Shown piece after piece: positions 46,472 to 54,772 of a stretch of 64,000 nt of DNA. Origin of the DNA: Deltaproteobacteria bacterium (GTDB lineage Bacteria; Desulfobacterota; Desulfobacteria; Desulfobacterales; GCA-2748835); assembly GCA_002748835.1 (NCBI GenBank), contig PDTL01000018.1, forward strand, positions 124,001-188,000. The letters run 5' to 3'. Made by a program: the position numbers and the translations under genes. The notes below the pieces were generated by a model. That model was not told the origin of the DNA and ran no database searches. It saw only the letters and a list, made by a program, of their open reading frames with translations. Position 1 is the first letter of the stretch. Each line of letters begins with the position of its first letter.

Positions 46472-46542
46472 ATCCTGTCCAGATCATCCGTGGGTTCCCG
46501 GTTCGCGCAGCGCAGGCGCGATATCCGGAACTCCGATGATGG

Positions 46543-46561
46543 CTGCCAGTCAGACTGGCAG
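46543..46561. promoter_or_regulatory. Perfect palindrome in the rng leader
   Basis: CTGCCAGTC-A-GACTGGCAG is a 9-bp perfect inverted repeat about 75 bp upstream of the rng start. No T run follows on either strand, so it is more likely an operator or an mRNA hairpin than a terminator. Confidence 0.45.
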
Positions 46562-46639
46562 TCCCCTGTAAGCTAAAGGATCTTTTCATAAATTTTTAAC
46601 TTTGACAAGTTTCGCAAAATTATACAAGGCATTAGTTAA

Positions 46640-49177
46640 TCAGGTCTCCAGACCCGGTGCCGAAATATGTTTCCGGACCCGGCACCCGTAAAGGTCTTCA
46701 GGTTCAAGTCCCAGCAGAAAAGCGATGACCTCGACGGGTCTGGGAACAACGGTTTCCACGGGTTTCAGACAAAGGGTCAGGGTGCCGTCTTCTGCCGCAG
46801 CCAGGCGTGTCAATGTGGATGCCAGAGGAATCCGTCGCGTTTTCCCTTTGCCGCGGGTCCGTTCCCAGACCTGATCGCCGTCTGCCACAAACCGCTGTAC
46901 CGCACGCGCCGCCATCCCTTCCGGCAGCCCGGTCACGCTGTAGGTCACCGGTTCCCGGATAAACCGCCGTTTTTTGGGCGGTGCCGGCTTTACATCCTGA
47001 ATCCGGATCCCTTCGGGCAGGGCCTGTGACAACGTCTGTTTCAGGTCTGTCACGTCACAGTGGACGGGAATGGAAATAAAACACCGTTCTCCATCAGATT
47101 CCATGCCAATGGGCAGCGGGTCGTCAAACCCCAGCCTGGGTTTGGGGTGAAACCCTTGTGTATATCTCACTGGCAGGTGAATCCGCCGAAGGGCCCGCGC
47201 AAAAAGGGTCATGAGTTCCAGGTGGCCCACATACCGGGCCGGGCCGGTTTTCGTGTAAATCAGCATCAGATCCCGGTACACATCCTCGCTTGACGGGGAC
47301 GGTGTGGCCGGTTCCAGGGCTGGCGGCGTTTCTAGGGATTTGAGGCGCGGTGCGAGGGTGTCAAAATCGCAGACACCGCAGGCGCTGCAGTCTCCGAACC
47401 GGCAATCGGGCGTGGTTTCGCCGGCCATGGCATGCATCCATTCGGATTTCAAAAATGCCCGGGTCGTGCCCACGTGAATATGATCCCAGGGAAGCGGTTC
47501 CGTCAGATCCCGGGGGCGATGGGCGTAGACATACGGGTCAATGCCCGTATCTGCGAAGGCTTCCATCCACAGGTCATACCGGAAACGATCAGACCACCCG
47601 TCAAAACGGCATCCTTTTTCGTAGGCCCGGATCAGCAGAGGCGTCAGGCGCCGGTCTCCACGGGCCCAGACCCCTTCCAGCTGACTGGATTTGGGATCCT
47701 GCCACTTGAACCCCACCCCTTTCATCGAAGCAAACGCGTTTTTCAGGTAAAAAATCCGGCGCCGGGATTCCTCCAGGGAAATCTGGGGCGCCCACTGAAA
47801 CGGCGCATGAGGTTTGGGGATAAAGGGTGTTACGCTCACCGTGACCTGGGCCGGTTTCCCGCCCCGTGGGCGCTGCTGACGCAGGGTTTCGGCCAGCTGG
47901 ACAATCCCGTCCAGATCTGCATCGGTTTCCGTGGGCAGTCCGATCATAAAATAGAGCTTGATGATGCGCCACCCCAGCGCAAAGGCGTTGGTGACCGTAT
48001 CCAGAATCTCGGCTTCGGTGATGCCCTTGTTGATCACATCCCGAAGCCGCTGGGTCCCTGCTTCCGGGGCAATGGTGAAACCGGTTTTCCGCACCCCCCG
48101 GATGAGGGTCATCAGCTCCGGGGTCAGCGTCCCGGCCCGTACTGACGGCAACGACACTGCCGTGTGCGGATACGCCGCCTGCAGGGTCGTTCCTTTGCCC
48201 ATAAGCCGGGTCATCAATTCGGTCAGTCCGCAATAGTCTCCGGTACTCAAGGAGAGCAGGGAGATATCCTCATACCCGGTTCGTTTCAGCGTTTCTTTCG
48301 CCAGGTCCATGAGCCCTTTCACCGATCGCTCGCGAACCGGGCGGTAAAGGATGCCGGCCTGACAAAAACGGCATCCCCGGGTGCACCCCCGGCTGACCTC
48401 AAGCCGCAGCCGGTCATGCACTGGCTTGCCATAGGGCAGCAGCGGAGCATCGGGAAAATCGGTCTGATTGAGGTCTGCCACAATGGCCCGATCCACATGG
48501 GAATACGCCGGTGAAAGCGGAACCGCATGAGACATCCCCGTGTCAGGATCTTCTGCGATCTCAAATTGCGACGGGATATAAACACCGGTCAACGCCTGCC
48601 AGCGGTCGAGCAGGGCTGATTTCGGTGCCCCAGTCTGTTTCCATGCAGCCATGATCCGGACCATCTGCGGCACCACCTCTTCACCGTCACCGATGACCAT
48701 GGCATCGAACAGCGCGGCCACAGGTTCCGGATTACAGGTGCAGGGCCCGCCGGCAATGATCACCGGATGATCGTCGCTGCGGTCTGCGGCAAGAAACGGA
48801 ATACCGGAAAGATCGAGCATGAGCAGAACATTGGTATAATTCAGCTCGTACAAAAGGCTGAATCCGATGAGATCCAGCTGATTCAGGGGCTTTCGGGATT
48901 CCAGAGAAAACAGCGGTACGCCTTTTTCCCTGAGCAGGGCTTCCATGTCCGCAGCAGGGGCAAAGACCCGTTCGGCTGCAATGCCCGGCTCCCGGTTGAG
49001 CAGATGGTAGAGAATCTGAAGCCCAAAATGGGACATTCCCACCGTATAGGCATCCGGGAAAGCCAGTGCCATGCGCAGGTCTGCCGTGTCCTTCAGAATC
49101 CGGTTGATTTCCGTACCCAGATACTGGCTCGGCTGTTCTACATGATCGAGTAAGGCCTCAAACGTCCGCGTGTCCAT
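46640..49177 (-). CDS. B12-binding radical SAM protein fused to a TIGR03936/DUF2344 domain
   Basis: An 845-residue protein with two parts. Residues about 1-610 match the TIGR03960 B12-binding-type radical SAM family: GPCTCNPEPVAALFDAMVIGDGEE, then CTRGCRFCQAG (the 4Fe-4S/SAM cysteines), then APEAGTQRLRDVINKGI. Residues about 640-830 match the radical-SAM-associated DUF2344 (TIGR03936) domain: YTKTGPARYVGHLELMTLF and YTQGFHPKPRLGF. These two proteins are often separate neighbours, commonly next to rng as here, which suggests a role around RNA or ribosomes. The reaction is unknown. AGGAGAG precedes the ATG. Confidence 0.9.
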   Translation of the reverse strand: MDTRTFEALLDHVEQPSQYLGTEINRILKDTADLRMALAFPDAYTVGMSHFGLQILYHLLNREPGIAAERVFAPAADMEALLREKGVPLFSLESRKPLNQLDLIGFSLLYELNYTNVLLMLDLSGIPFLAADRSDDHPVIIAGGPCTCNPEPVAALFDAMVIGDGEEVVPQMVRIMAAWKQTGAPKSALLDRWQALTGVYIPSQFEIAEDPDTGMSHAVPLSPAYSHVDRAIVADLNQTDFPDAPLLPYGKPVHDRLRLEVSRGCTRGCRFCQAGILYRPVRERSVKGLMDLAKETLKRTGYEDISLLSLSTGDYCGLTELMTRLMGKGTTLQAAYPHTAVSLPSVRAGTLTPELMTLIRGVRKTGFTIAPEAGTQRLRDVINKGITEAEILDTVTNAFALGWRIIKLYFMIGLPTETDADLDGIVQLAETLRQQRPRGGKPAQVTVSVTPFIPKPHAPFQWAPQISLEESRRRIFYLKNAFASMKGVGFKWQDPKSSQLEGVWARGDRRLTPLLIRAYEKGCRFDGWSDRFRYDLWMEAFADTGIDPYVYAHRPRDLTEPLPWDHIHVGTTRAFLKSEWMHAMAGETTPDCRFGDCSACGVCDFDTLAPRLKSLETPPALEPATPSPSSEDVYRDLMLIYTKTGPARYVGHLELMTLFARALRRIHLPVRYTQGFHPKPRLGFDDPLPIGMESDGERCFISIPVHCDVTDLKQTLSQALPEGIRIQDVKPAPPKKRRFIREPVTYSVTGLPEGMAARAVQRFVADGDQVWERTRGKGKTRRIPLASTLTRLAAAEDGTLTLCLKPVETVVPRPVEVIAFLLGLEPEDLYGCRVRKHISAPGLET

Positions 49178-49194
49178 TTACTCTCCTGAGAAAC

Positions 49195-49221
49195 CGCCTT
49201 GACCCCTGCGGGGTCAAGGCG
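49195..49221. promoter_or_regulatory. Perfect hairpin in a divergent promoter region
   Basis: CGCCTTGACCCC (49195-49206) pairs with GGGGTCAAGGCG (49210-49221) around TGC. It lies between the divergent radical SAM and DegP-like genes, 18 bp before the former's start. A related CCGCCTTTGTCC...GGGACAAAC segment follows near 49265-49290, making a degenerate second copy. Confidence 0.55.
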
Positions 49222-49321
49222 TATTTTGAATGCTGCGCCGTCCCTGTCACCCCGGCCTGAAACCGCCTTTGTCCGTGCAGGGACAAACTTTAATTATACA
49301 CAATAAGGTACGAAAAATAAA

Positions 49322-50704
49322 ATGCAAAAAAGCCATCGACAAATAAATGCGTCTGCCTGGACAGCCAGGTTCCTGGTACTGGCAATCCTCATCATCCCCG
49401 TTACCATACCCGGAAACCTGTTCAGCGCCTCCCTCCGGGAAACCCCGGTGGTCAAGGCCGTCCGCCGCGTTGGCCCGGCGGTTGTCAACATCAGCTCCGA
49501 ATACGAAGTCCGGACCCGGATCAGCCCCTTTGGCCGGATGACCGGAAATCCGTATTACGATTCTTTTTTCAAGGATTTCTTTGATCCTCGGTGGCAGCAG
49601 CGGGAAAAACGGGCCAATCTGGGTTCAGGCGTCATTATCGACGGCCGGCGGGGCTATATTCTTACCAATGCCCATGTGATCGAAAAAGCGTCGACCATCC
49701 TTGTGACCCTCAAGGATCAGCGGGAATTTACGGCCACCATCATCGGAGCGGATCCGGAGTCGGATCTTGCCGTACTGCAGATCAGGTCGGGAAACGGCCT
49801 GCCATCGGTGGAGATGGGGGCATCAGACGACATCATGATCGGAGAAACCGTGATTGCCATCGGCAACCCCTTCGGGTTTTCCCACACGGTCACCACCGGT
49901 GTGGTGAGCGCGGTCAACCGGAGCATCAAAACCGATGAACGGGAATACCACGATTTTATCCAGACCGATGCCTCGATCAACCCGGGGAACAGCGGCGGTC
50001 CGCTCCTGAATATCGAAGGGGACCTCATCGGCATCAACACGGCCGTCTATTCCAGTGGTCAGGGAATCGGATTTGCCATCCCCATTGACAAGGCCAGGCG
50101 GATTATCTCGGACCTGATTCGGTACGGGTCGGTCATCCTCCCCTGGACCGGCATGGATGTGCAAAACCTCACCCCCCATGTGGCAGACTACCTGAACATT
50201 GATCCCGCTGGCGGCGTGATCATCGACACCATGGCGTCTGACGGACCTGCCGTTCAGGCCGGCCTGCAGGAAGGGGACGTGATCACCGCTATAGGCCGCC
50301 TTTCCATCCGGTCCCGATCCGACTTCCGGACCGCAGTCAAAGGATATGCCGCCAATGACACCATCCCGGTAACTGTCTGGCGGGAGGGCGCCTCTAGGCA
50401 AGTGAACATCGAAACGCGGCCGTTTCCCAAAAATCAATCTGCGGAACTCACGCTGAAACTGCTGGATATTAAAATCAGAAAAACAAGGCACTACAACGGG
50501 GTGGAAATATGGGAGATGCACCGCCGGTCCTACCTGTACAGGATCGGCGTGCGGCCTGGAGACGGCATCCTCCAGATCAACGACACCGCGATCCAGGATG
50601 AAGCCGATTTCTATAACGCCATTCGAAAAAACCGGTTGAACGACTCCATGGTACTGCTGATTCATCGGTCAGGGCAGGGGTATTATATCACGGTGGCACT
50701 TTAG
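49322..50704 (+). CDS. DegP/Do-family periplasmic serine protease
   Basis: A 460-residue HtrA protease. An N-terminal signal or anchor (about residues 9-35) is followed by the trypsin-like domain: His in TNAHVIEKA, Asp in ESDLAVLQI and the nucleophile Ser in NPGNSGGPLLN. One clear PDZ domain (about 275-360: GPAVQAGLQEGDVITAIG) precedes a second, diverged PDZ-like region (about 385-460). It degrades or refolds misfolded periplasmic proteins. The ribosome-binding site is weak. It is divergent from the radical SAM gene and convergent with the Fe-ADH genes. Confidence 0.93.
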   Translation: MQKSHRQINASAWTARFLVLAILIIPVTIPGNLFSASLRETPVVKAVRRVGPAVVNISSEYEVRTRISPFGRMTGNPYYDSFFKDFFDPRWQQREKRANLGSGVIIDGRRGYILTNAHVIEKASTILVTLKDQREFTATIIGADPESDLAVLQIRSGNGLPSVEMGASDDIMIGETVIAIGNPFGFSHTVTTGVVSAVNRSIKTDEREYHDFIQTDASINPGNSGGPLLNIEGDLIGINTAVYSSGQGIGFAIPIDKARRIISDLIRYGSVILPWTGMDVQNLTPHVADYLNIDPAGGVIIDTMASDGPAVQAGLQEGDVITAIGRLSIRSRSDFRTAVKGYAANDTIPVTVWREGASRQVNIETRPFPKNQSAELTLKLLDIKIRKTRHYNGVEIWEMHRRSYLYRIGVRPGDGILQINDTAIQDEADFYNAIRKNRLNDSMVLLIHRSGQGYYITVAL

Positions 50705-50729
50705 AACCCGTCTATAGGGGCGTGTGTCA

Positions 50730-52028
50730 TCACCTCCGCCTTCTGAACCGCTGCTGAAGGCCCGCCACCCAGGTCTGTTTCGGCCCCTGTTTGATCCGGC
50801 GCCGATCAAGGGGAACGCCTTCCCAGGCTGCCTCCAGCAGGGTCATGGCATCGTCAACGCCCATTTCTTCGGGATTGTAGAAGATGCTCCCGTCACCCAG
50901 GGCGATGGTCGCAATCTCGGGCAGGTGGTCCCGGGTCACCAGCTGCTGGCCGTCCGGCCCGGTGATCTCCCGCAAACACCTGGCGTGGCGCCCGCCGGTG
51001 GCGTCATGAAGGTCGGCGTTGAGCCGCCGGATCGATTCGATCACAGCAAGTGCCCGTTGATCCGCCGGTGTGGCCGTATAGACCGCATCCCCTTCGAGCG
51101 GAAGAAGGAGTTCAGCTGTGGCGTCCCCATTTTTGTGCAGGTTGTATTCCAGACCATAGGGAAGCAGAATGGCCATGCACTGACCGTGGGGCACATGACA
51201 AACCCCGCCCACTGAATGCCCGATGGTATGCACGATCCCCACCATGGAATTGGAAAACGCGATCCCGGCCAGGGTCGCTGCTGTGGCAAGCGCCAGTCGG
51301 CCGTCACGGTCATCCGGATTTTTCACGACCGATACCAGATGGGCCTTGATCAGTGCGATGGCGGCCTGGGCATGACTGTCACTCAACGGGTTTTTGGACA
51401 GACAGGTATAGGCTTCCATGGCATGGCTCAAGGCATCCATCCCGGTCATGGCCGTCAGGGCCGGCGGCAGGGAAAGGGTCATCCGCGTATCCAGAATGGC
51501 CGCATCCGGAAGCAGAAAAAACGAGGTAAACAGCATTTTTCGCATTTTTTCCGGATCAGAAATCACCGCCACCAGCGTCACCTCGGAACCGGTCCCGGAT
51601 GTGGTGGGCACGGCAATCAGGGTTTTCAACCGGCGTTTCAGGGTGCCGGCTCCCGTGAACTGCATCAGATCGCTGGCGTTTTCAGACACAATGATGTTCA
51701 CCCCTTTGGCCGTATCCATCACAGATCCACCGCCCACGGCGATAATGGCATCACACCCTTTCTTTTTGTAAACCGCCGCGATCCGGTTGACCACCTCGAG
51801 ATCCGAATCCGGCGGCACGTCGTCTTCCACGCAGACAATGGAAACGGCTTCTGAAACGGCGTTTATGACCACATCCACGAGCCCGGCGCCGACCACCCCC
51901 TTGTCTGTAATGATCATGGGTCGTGACGCAGACAGCCCTGCCAGTATCTCGGGAATCTCATCCAGGGCCATATGACCGGCCACAATATTGACCCGGCATC
52001 CGAATTCATAATAACTCGGCATGAACAT
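50730..52028 (-). CDS. Iron-containing alcohol dehydrogenase
   Basis: A 432-residue group III (Fe-dependent) alcohol dehydrogenase. The NAD(P) site GGGSVMDTAKG is at about residues 99-109. All four metal ligands are in place: Asp198 and His202 in GMDALSHAMEAY, His267 in VHTIGHSVGG and His281 in PHGQC. It would oxidise alcohols or reduce aldehydes; the substrate is not evident. AAGGAGAAACATAG precedes the ATG. It is the last gene of a minus-strand run and lies 61 bp after a degenerate paralogue. Confidence 0.95.
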   Translation of the reverse strand: MFMPSYYEFGCRVNIVAGHMALDEIPEILAGLSASRPMIITDKGVVGAGLVDVVINAVSEAVSIVCVEDDVPPDSDLEVVNRIAAVYKKKGCDAIIAVGGGSVMDTAKGVNIIVSENASDLMQFTGAGTLKRRLKTLIAVPTTSGTGSEVTLVAVISDPEKMRKMLFTSFFLLPDAAILDTRMTLSLPPALTAMTGMDALSHAMEAYTCLSKNPLSDSHAQAAIALIKAHLVSVVKNPDDRDGRLALATAATLAGIAFSNSMVGIVHTIGHSVGGVCHVPHGQCMAILLPYGLEYNLHKNGDATAELLLPLEGDAVYTATPADQRALAVIESIRRLNADLHDATGGRHARCLREITGPDGQQLVTRDHLPEIATIALGDGSIFYNPEEMGVDDAMTLLEAAWEGVPLDRRRIKQGPKQTWVAGLQQRFRRRR

Positions 52029-52089
52029 CTATGTTTCTCCTTATCATACCCCCGCAATAAGCGCAGGCCGCGTCCGCGGAAATGGGTGT

Positions 52090-53289
52090 CTAATCCTCAT
52101 CCATGGCCGCGGGTGCTTCCCACTGGAACAGCCGGCCTGAAAAAGCACTTTCAAAAATCCGCATGGCATGGTTCACATCCATCTCCGAAATCCGGGACAG
52201 CGCTGCGTCCGCAAGTTCCGGCAAACTGGATTCAGATATCCCAAGATCGGAAAGGATGCGGGGGGTGCACCCGCCAGATGCCAGGTGCCAGTCATTCTGA
52301 TATGCCTGAAGCAGGTGAAACGCGGCCTGGGGCCGCTGGGCAGACGGTGTGGCAGCATAGCGATCATCTCCTGCCATGGCCCGGAACATGCCTGCGGTAT
52401 CCAGCTGATAGGCGGCGGTCTGCACCGCAGCCACCGGCGCCATGAGCACGGCAACCGCATCCGGCAGAGGCCGGGCGCAAAAATCAGAGACCGCTTCGGC
52501 AACCGGCATCAACCAGGTGCCGGAGATACTGGATGCCGCACTGGCGGCCATTACCTGGGCCCCTGCAAGCATCACCCGGTGATCGGCGCACAGGGATAGC
52601 TGCGCTGCCGGCTTCAGACTTTCACAGACACTCCGTGCCGCCAGGGTCGCATAGGCATCGGTCAGCGGATTTTTTCCCGCTGCCGTAAACGCGTTCCAGC
52701 TCAGGCCCAGAGCGGTCATTGCCTGCATCGCCAGCGTAGCAGGGGTGCCAGGTTTCACCATACGCGGATCAATTATTGCCAGCTGCGGCATCAGGTGGAA
52801 AAAAGAGACCCGGTCGGCTCCGGCCTGAAGCGACCCCATGGCCTCGAAGCCCGTATCCTGCTCGGTTGCCACATGCACCAGGGGCTTTAGATGACCAGGC
52901 GCCCGGCGCCCTTTCATGATTTCGTCAAAGGCCTCCAGACCTTCAGAAACAACGATATTAAGCGCCTTGGCCGCATCCATCACCGCACCGCCCCCCACCG
53001 AAACAATGGCATCATAGCCATGGTTCCGGTACAGACCCGCCAGTTCCTTGAGCAGGTTCACGGTCAGCACCGGTTCAATTCCTGAATGAATGCCGATGGT
53101 TTGCCCGGAATCCTTGTACGCATGAATCAAGGGCTTCATTCGCCCATGCTCGCGCATATCCCGTGTGGTGAGCATCAACGGCTTTTGGGTATTCATGGCT
53201 GCCAGTTCCACTGGCAGGTGATCCAGGGCTGCTTTACCGGAATGTATTTTCACTGGAAAACGAACAGAAAACGCGTTGGGTCGTGTCAT
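52090..53289 (-). CDS. Fe-ADH-family protein lacking all metal ligands
   Basis: A 399-residue protein with the Fe-ADH fold: SVGGGAVMDAAKALN (residues 97-111) keeps the dinucleotide loop. The metal site is gone: Thr192 and Leu196 stand where Asp and His are expected (MTALGLSWNAF against MDALSHAMEAY), and the region aligned with VHTIGH...PHG has no histidine (SISGTWLMPVAEAV). It should not bind the catalytic metal in the usual way. It may be a pseudoenzyme or a regulatory or structural partner of the adjacent intact ADH. GGGAG precedes the ATG. Confidence 0.85.
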   Translation of the reverse strand: MTRPNAFSVRFPVKIHSGKAALDHLPVELAAMNTQKPLMLTTRDMREHGRMKPLIHAYKDSGQTIGIHSGIEPVLTVNLLKELAGLYRNHGYDAIVSVGGGAVMDAAKALNIVVSEGLEAFDEIMKGRRAPGHLKPLVHVATEQDTGFEAMGSLQAGADRVSFFHLMPQLAIIDPRMVKPGTPATLAMQAMTALGLSWNAFTAAGKNPLTDAYATLAARSVCESLKPAAQLSLCADHRVMLAGAQVMAASAASSISGTWLMPVAEAVSDFCARPLPDAVAVLMAPVAAVQTAAYQLDTAGMFRAMAGDDRYAATPSAQRPQAAFHLLQAYQNDWHLASGGCTPRILSDLGISESSLPELADAALSRISEMDVNHAMRIFESAFSGRLFQWEAPAAMDED

Positions 53290-53313
53290 GAATTACGGTC
53301 TCCCTGGTTCCGG

Positions 53314-53895
53314 TTAAACGCCGATGACAGCCCGCAGATAGATGCGGATCCGTCCCCAGAGCGTATAGGTGAGCGGCCAGTCCGGATACCGCTTCACGGC
53401 CAGACTTGCGATCAGTTTTGGCAGCAAAAAAACCTCCACGCGGTCCAGAATCCGGACCACGGCACAGGCCGACGGCACATCGCCGTCAACAATCAGACGG
53501 TCATGGGCATTGGCCACCGCCGTCGACTCCTGAAAGGTGAAGAGTAGCATGGCCGCCTCCAGATGCTTGATCCGCATATCCACATCAATGGAGGTTCCGC
53601 CGGGATTCCATCCGGCGTATTTCAGATCGCCCGTTGACCGCTTTTTCACCACCATGTACGGACCTTTCGGCATCACCCCCAGACAGAAGGTAAACCCGTC
53701 CGGCAACTGCGCCACTTCTTTTTTCACCGCCGGATCCAGCCGGGATGCCGCCTGAATCGACCGTCCCACACACCCTAACATGACCGCCACATAGAGCCGT
53801 TTAAATACGCGTCCGCCTAACAGTGCGTGACGAACCGTCTCCCACACCTGAGTCCGGGACCGGGGACCGAAGCTGATCTCCCTGAAGTCTGTCAT
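53314..53895 (-). CDS. Putative SCP2-like lipid-binding protein
   Basis: A 193-residue protein. Residues about 60-170 resemble the SCP2 sterol/lipid carrier fold: FTFCLGVMPKGPYMVVKKRSTG, IDVDMRIKHLEAAMLLFTFQ and HDRLIVDGDVPSACAVVRIL, with the typical dip before GD. I am only moderately sure. The ATG at 53895 is chosen because CAGGGAGGAGACGG precedes it; an upstream in-frame start lacks a site. The gene is 24 bp before the metal-less ADH paralogue on the same strand, so a role in handling a hydrophobic alcohol or aldehyde is conceivable. Confidence 0.5.
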   Translation of the reverse strand: MTDFREISFGPRSRTQVWETVRHALLGGRVFKRLYVAVMLGCVGRSIQAASRLDPAVKKEVAQLPDGFTFCLGVMPKGPYMVVKKRSTGDLKYAGWNPGGTSIDVDMRIKHLEAAMLLFTFQESTAVANAHDRLIVDGDVPSACAVVRILDRVEVFLLPKLIASLAVKRYPDWPLTYTLWGRIRIYLRAVIGV

Positions 53896-54006
53896 CCGTC
53901 TCCTCCCTGACAACCGTTTATATGAAAGAACGAAATTAACCGATTCGTTTCTTTCATCATTTGTTGTGGGCAAACCGTGGTGAAAACCCAGGTCGGCCCA
54001 TGGCCG

Positions 54007-54762
54007 TTATTTGTTGGAAATAAGCCGAAACCGGGCCCACACCGGAAAGTGATCCGACGGGTAGCGTCCGCGAAAGGACGTTGTCACCGCACCGCACGCA
54101 ACGGTCGTCATCCCTTTTCCGCTGTAGAGAATCCAGTCGATCTGTCCACCGTCACTCTGCCCGGTGAAATTGTGATGCGTGGGCACATGCGCGCCGTCAA
54201 ATGCATCCTGAAAGCCCTCAGCACCCGACGTGAGCAGCGTATGGCACAAGCTTCCCGGCACGGCATTGAAATCCCCGGTCAGTACACGGGGCAGGTTCTT
54301 CGGAAAACGCGCCAGCAGGTTTAGCGCAATGCGGGCTGCGGCGACTTGAACATCCGCATTAAAATCAAAGTGGGTATTGGCCACCAGCAGCCGCTGCCTG
54401 CCCGTATGAAAACAACCTGCCACAAACTGACGGGGCCACTGGCTCCCTTCCAGCTTGCTGGGTGTATCCGGCGTGTCACTGAGATAATAATGCCCGCTTG
54501 ATTCACAGATCCAGTGGGCCGGATAAAAAATCAGGTTATGCTGCCAGCGCTCAGGTGCATCTGGCCGGACCCCGATATACTGATGGTTTGGAAGCAACTG
54601 CCTCAGCACCGTTGCCTGAAAATCGTTGACCTCCTGAAATCCGATCACATCCGCCGGATGCGCGGCAAAAAAAGCAGGCAGCAGATGCTGCCGAAGCGCC
54701 CATCGATTCTCACCGTCATCCGCCAGTCCGAACCGCAGATTCATGCTCATTACTGTGATCAT
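54007..54762 (-). CDS. Endonuclease/exonuclease/phosphatase (EEP) family protein
   Basis: A 251-residue EEP-fold hydrolase. The motifs are in order: MNLRFG near the start, IGFQEV (Glu), NTHFD, LTGDFNAVPGS and SDHFPV at the end. The fold covers nucleases and phospholipid or phosphate-ester phosphatases; the substrate cannot be told. No signal peptide is seen. The ATG at 54762 follows GGGGGCGGT, and a start 19 codons upstream overlaps the preceding gene. It is 10 bp downstream of the PAS-receiver gene and probably co-transcribed. Confidence 0.88.
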   Translation of the reverse strand: MITVMSMNLRFGLADDGENRWALRQHLLPAFFAAHPADVIGFQEVNDFQATVLRQLLPNHQYIGVRPDAPERWQHNLIFYPAHWICESSGHYYLSDTPDTPSKLEGSQWPRQFVAGCFHTGRQRLLVANTHFDFNADVQVAAARIALNLLARFPKNLPRVLTGDFNAVPGSLCHTLLTSGAEGFQDAFDGAHVPTHHNFTGQSDGGQIDWILYSGKGMTTVACGAVTTSFRGRYPSDHFPVWARFRLISNK

Positions 54763-54772
54763 ACCGCCCCCT

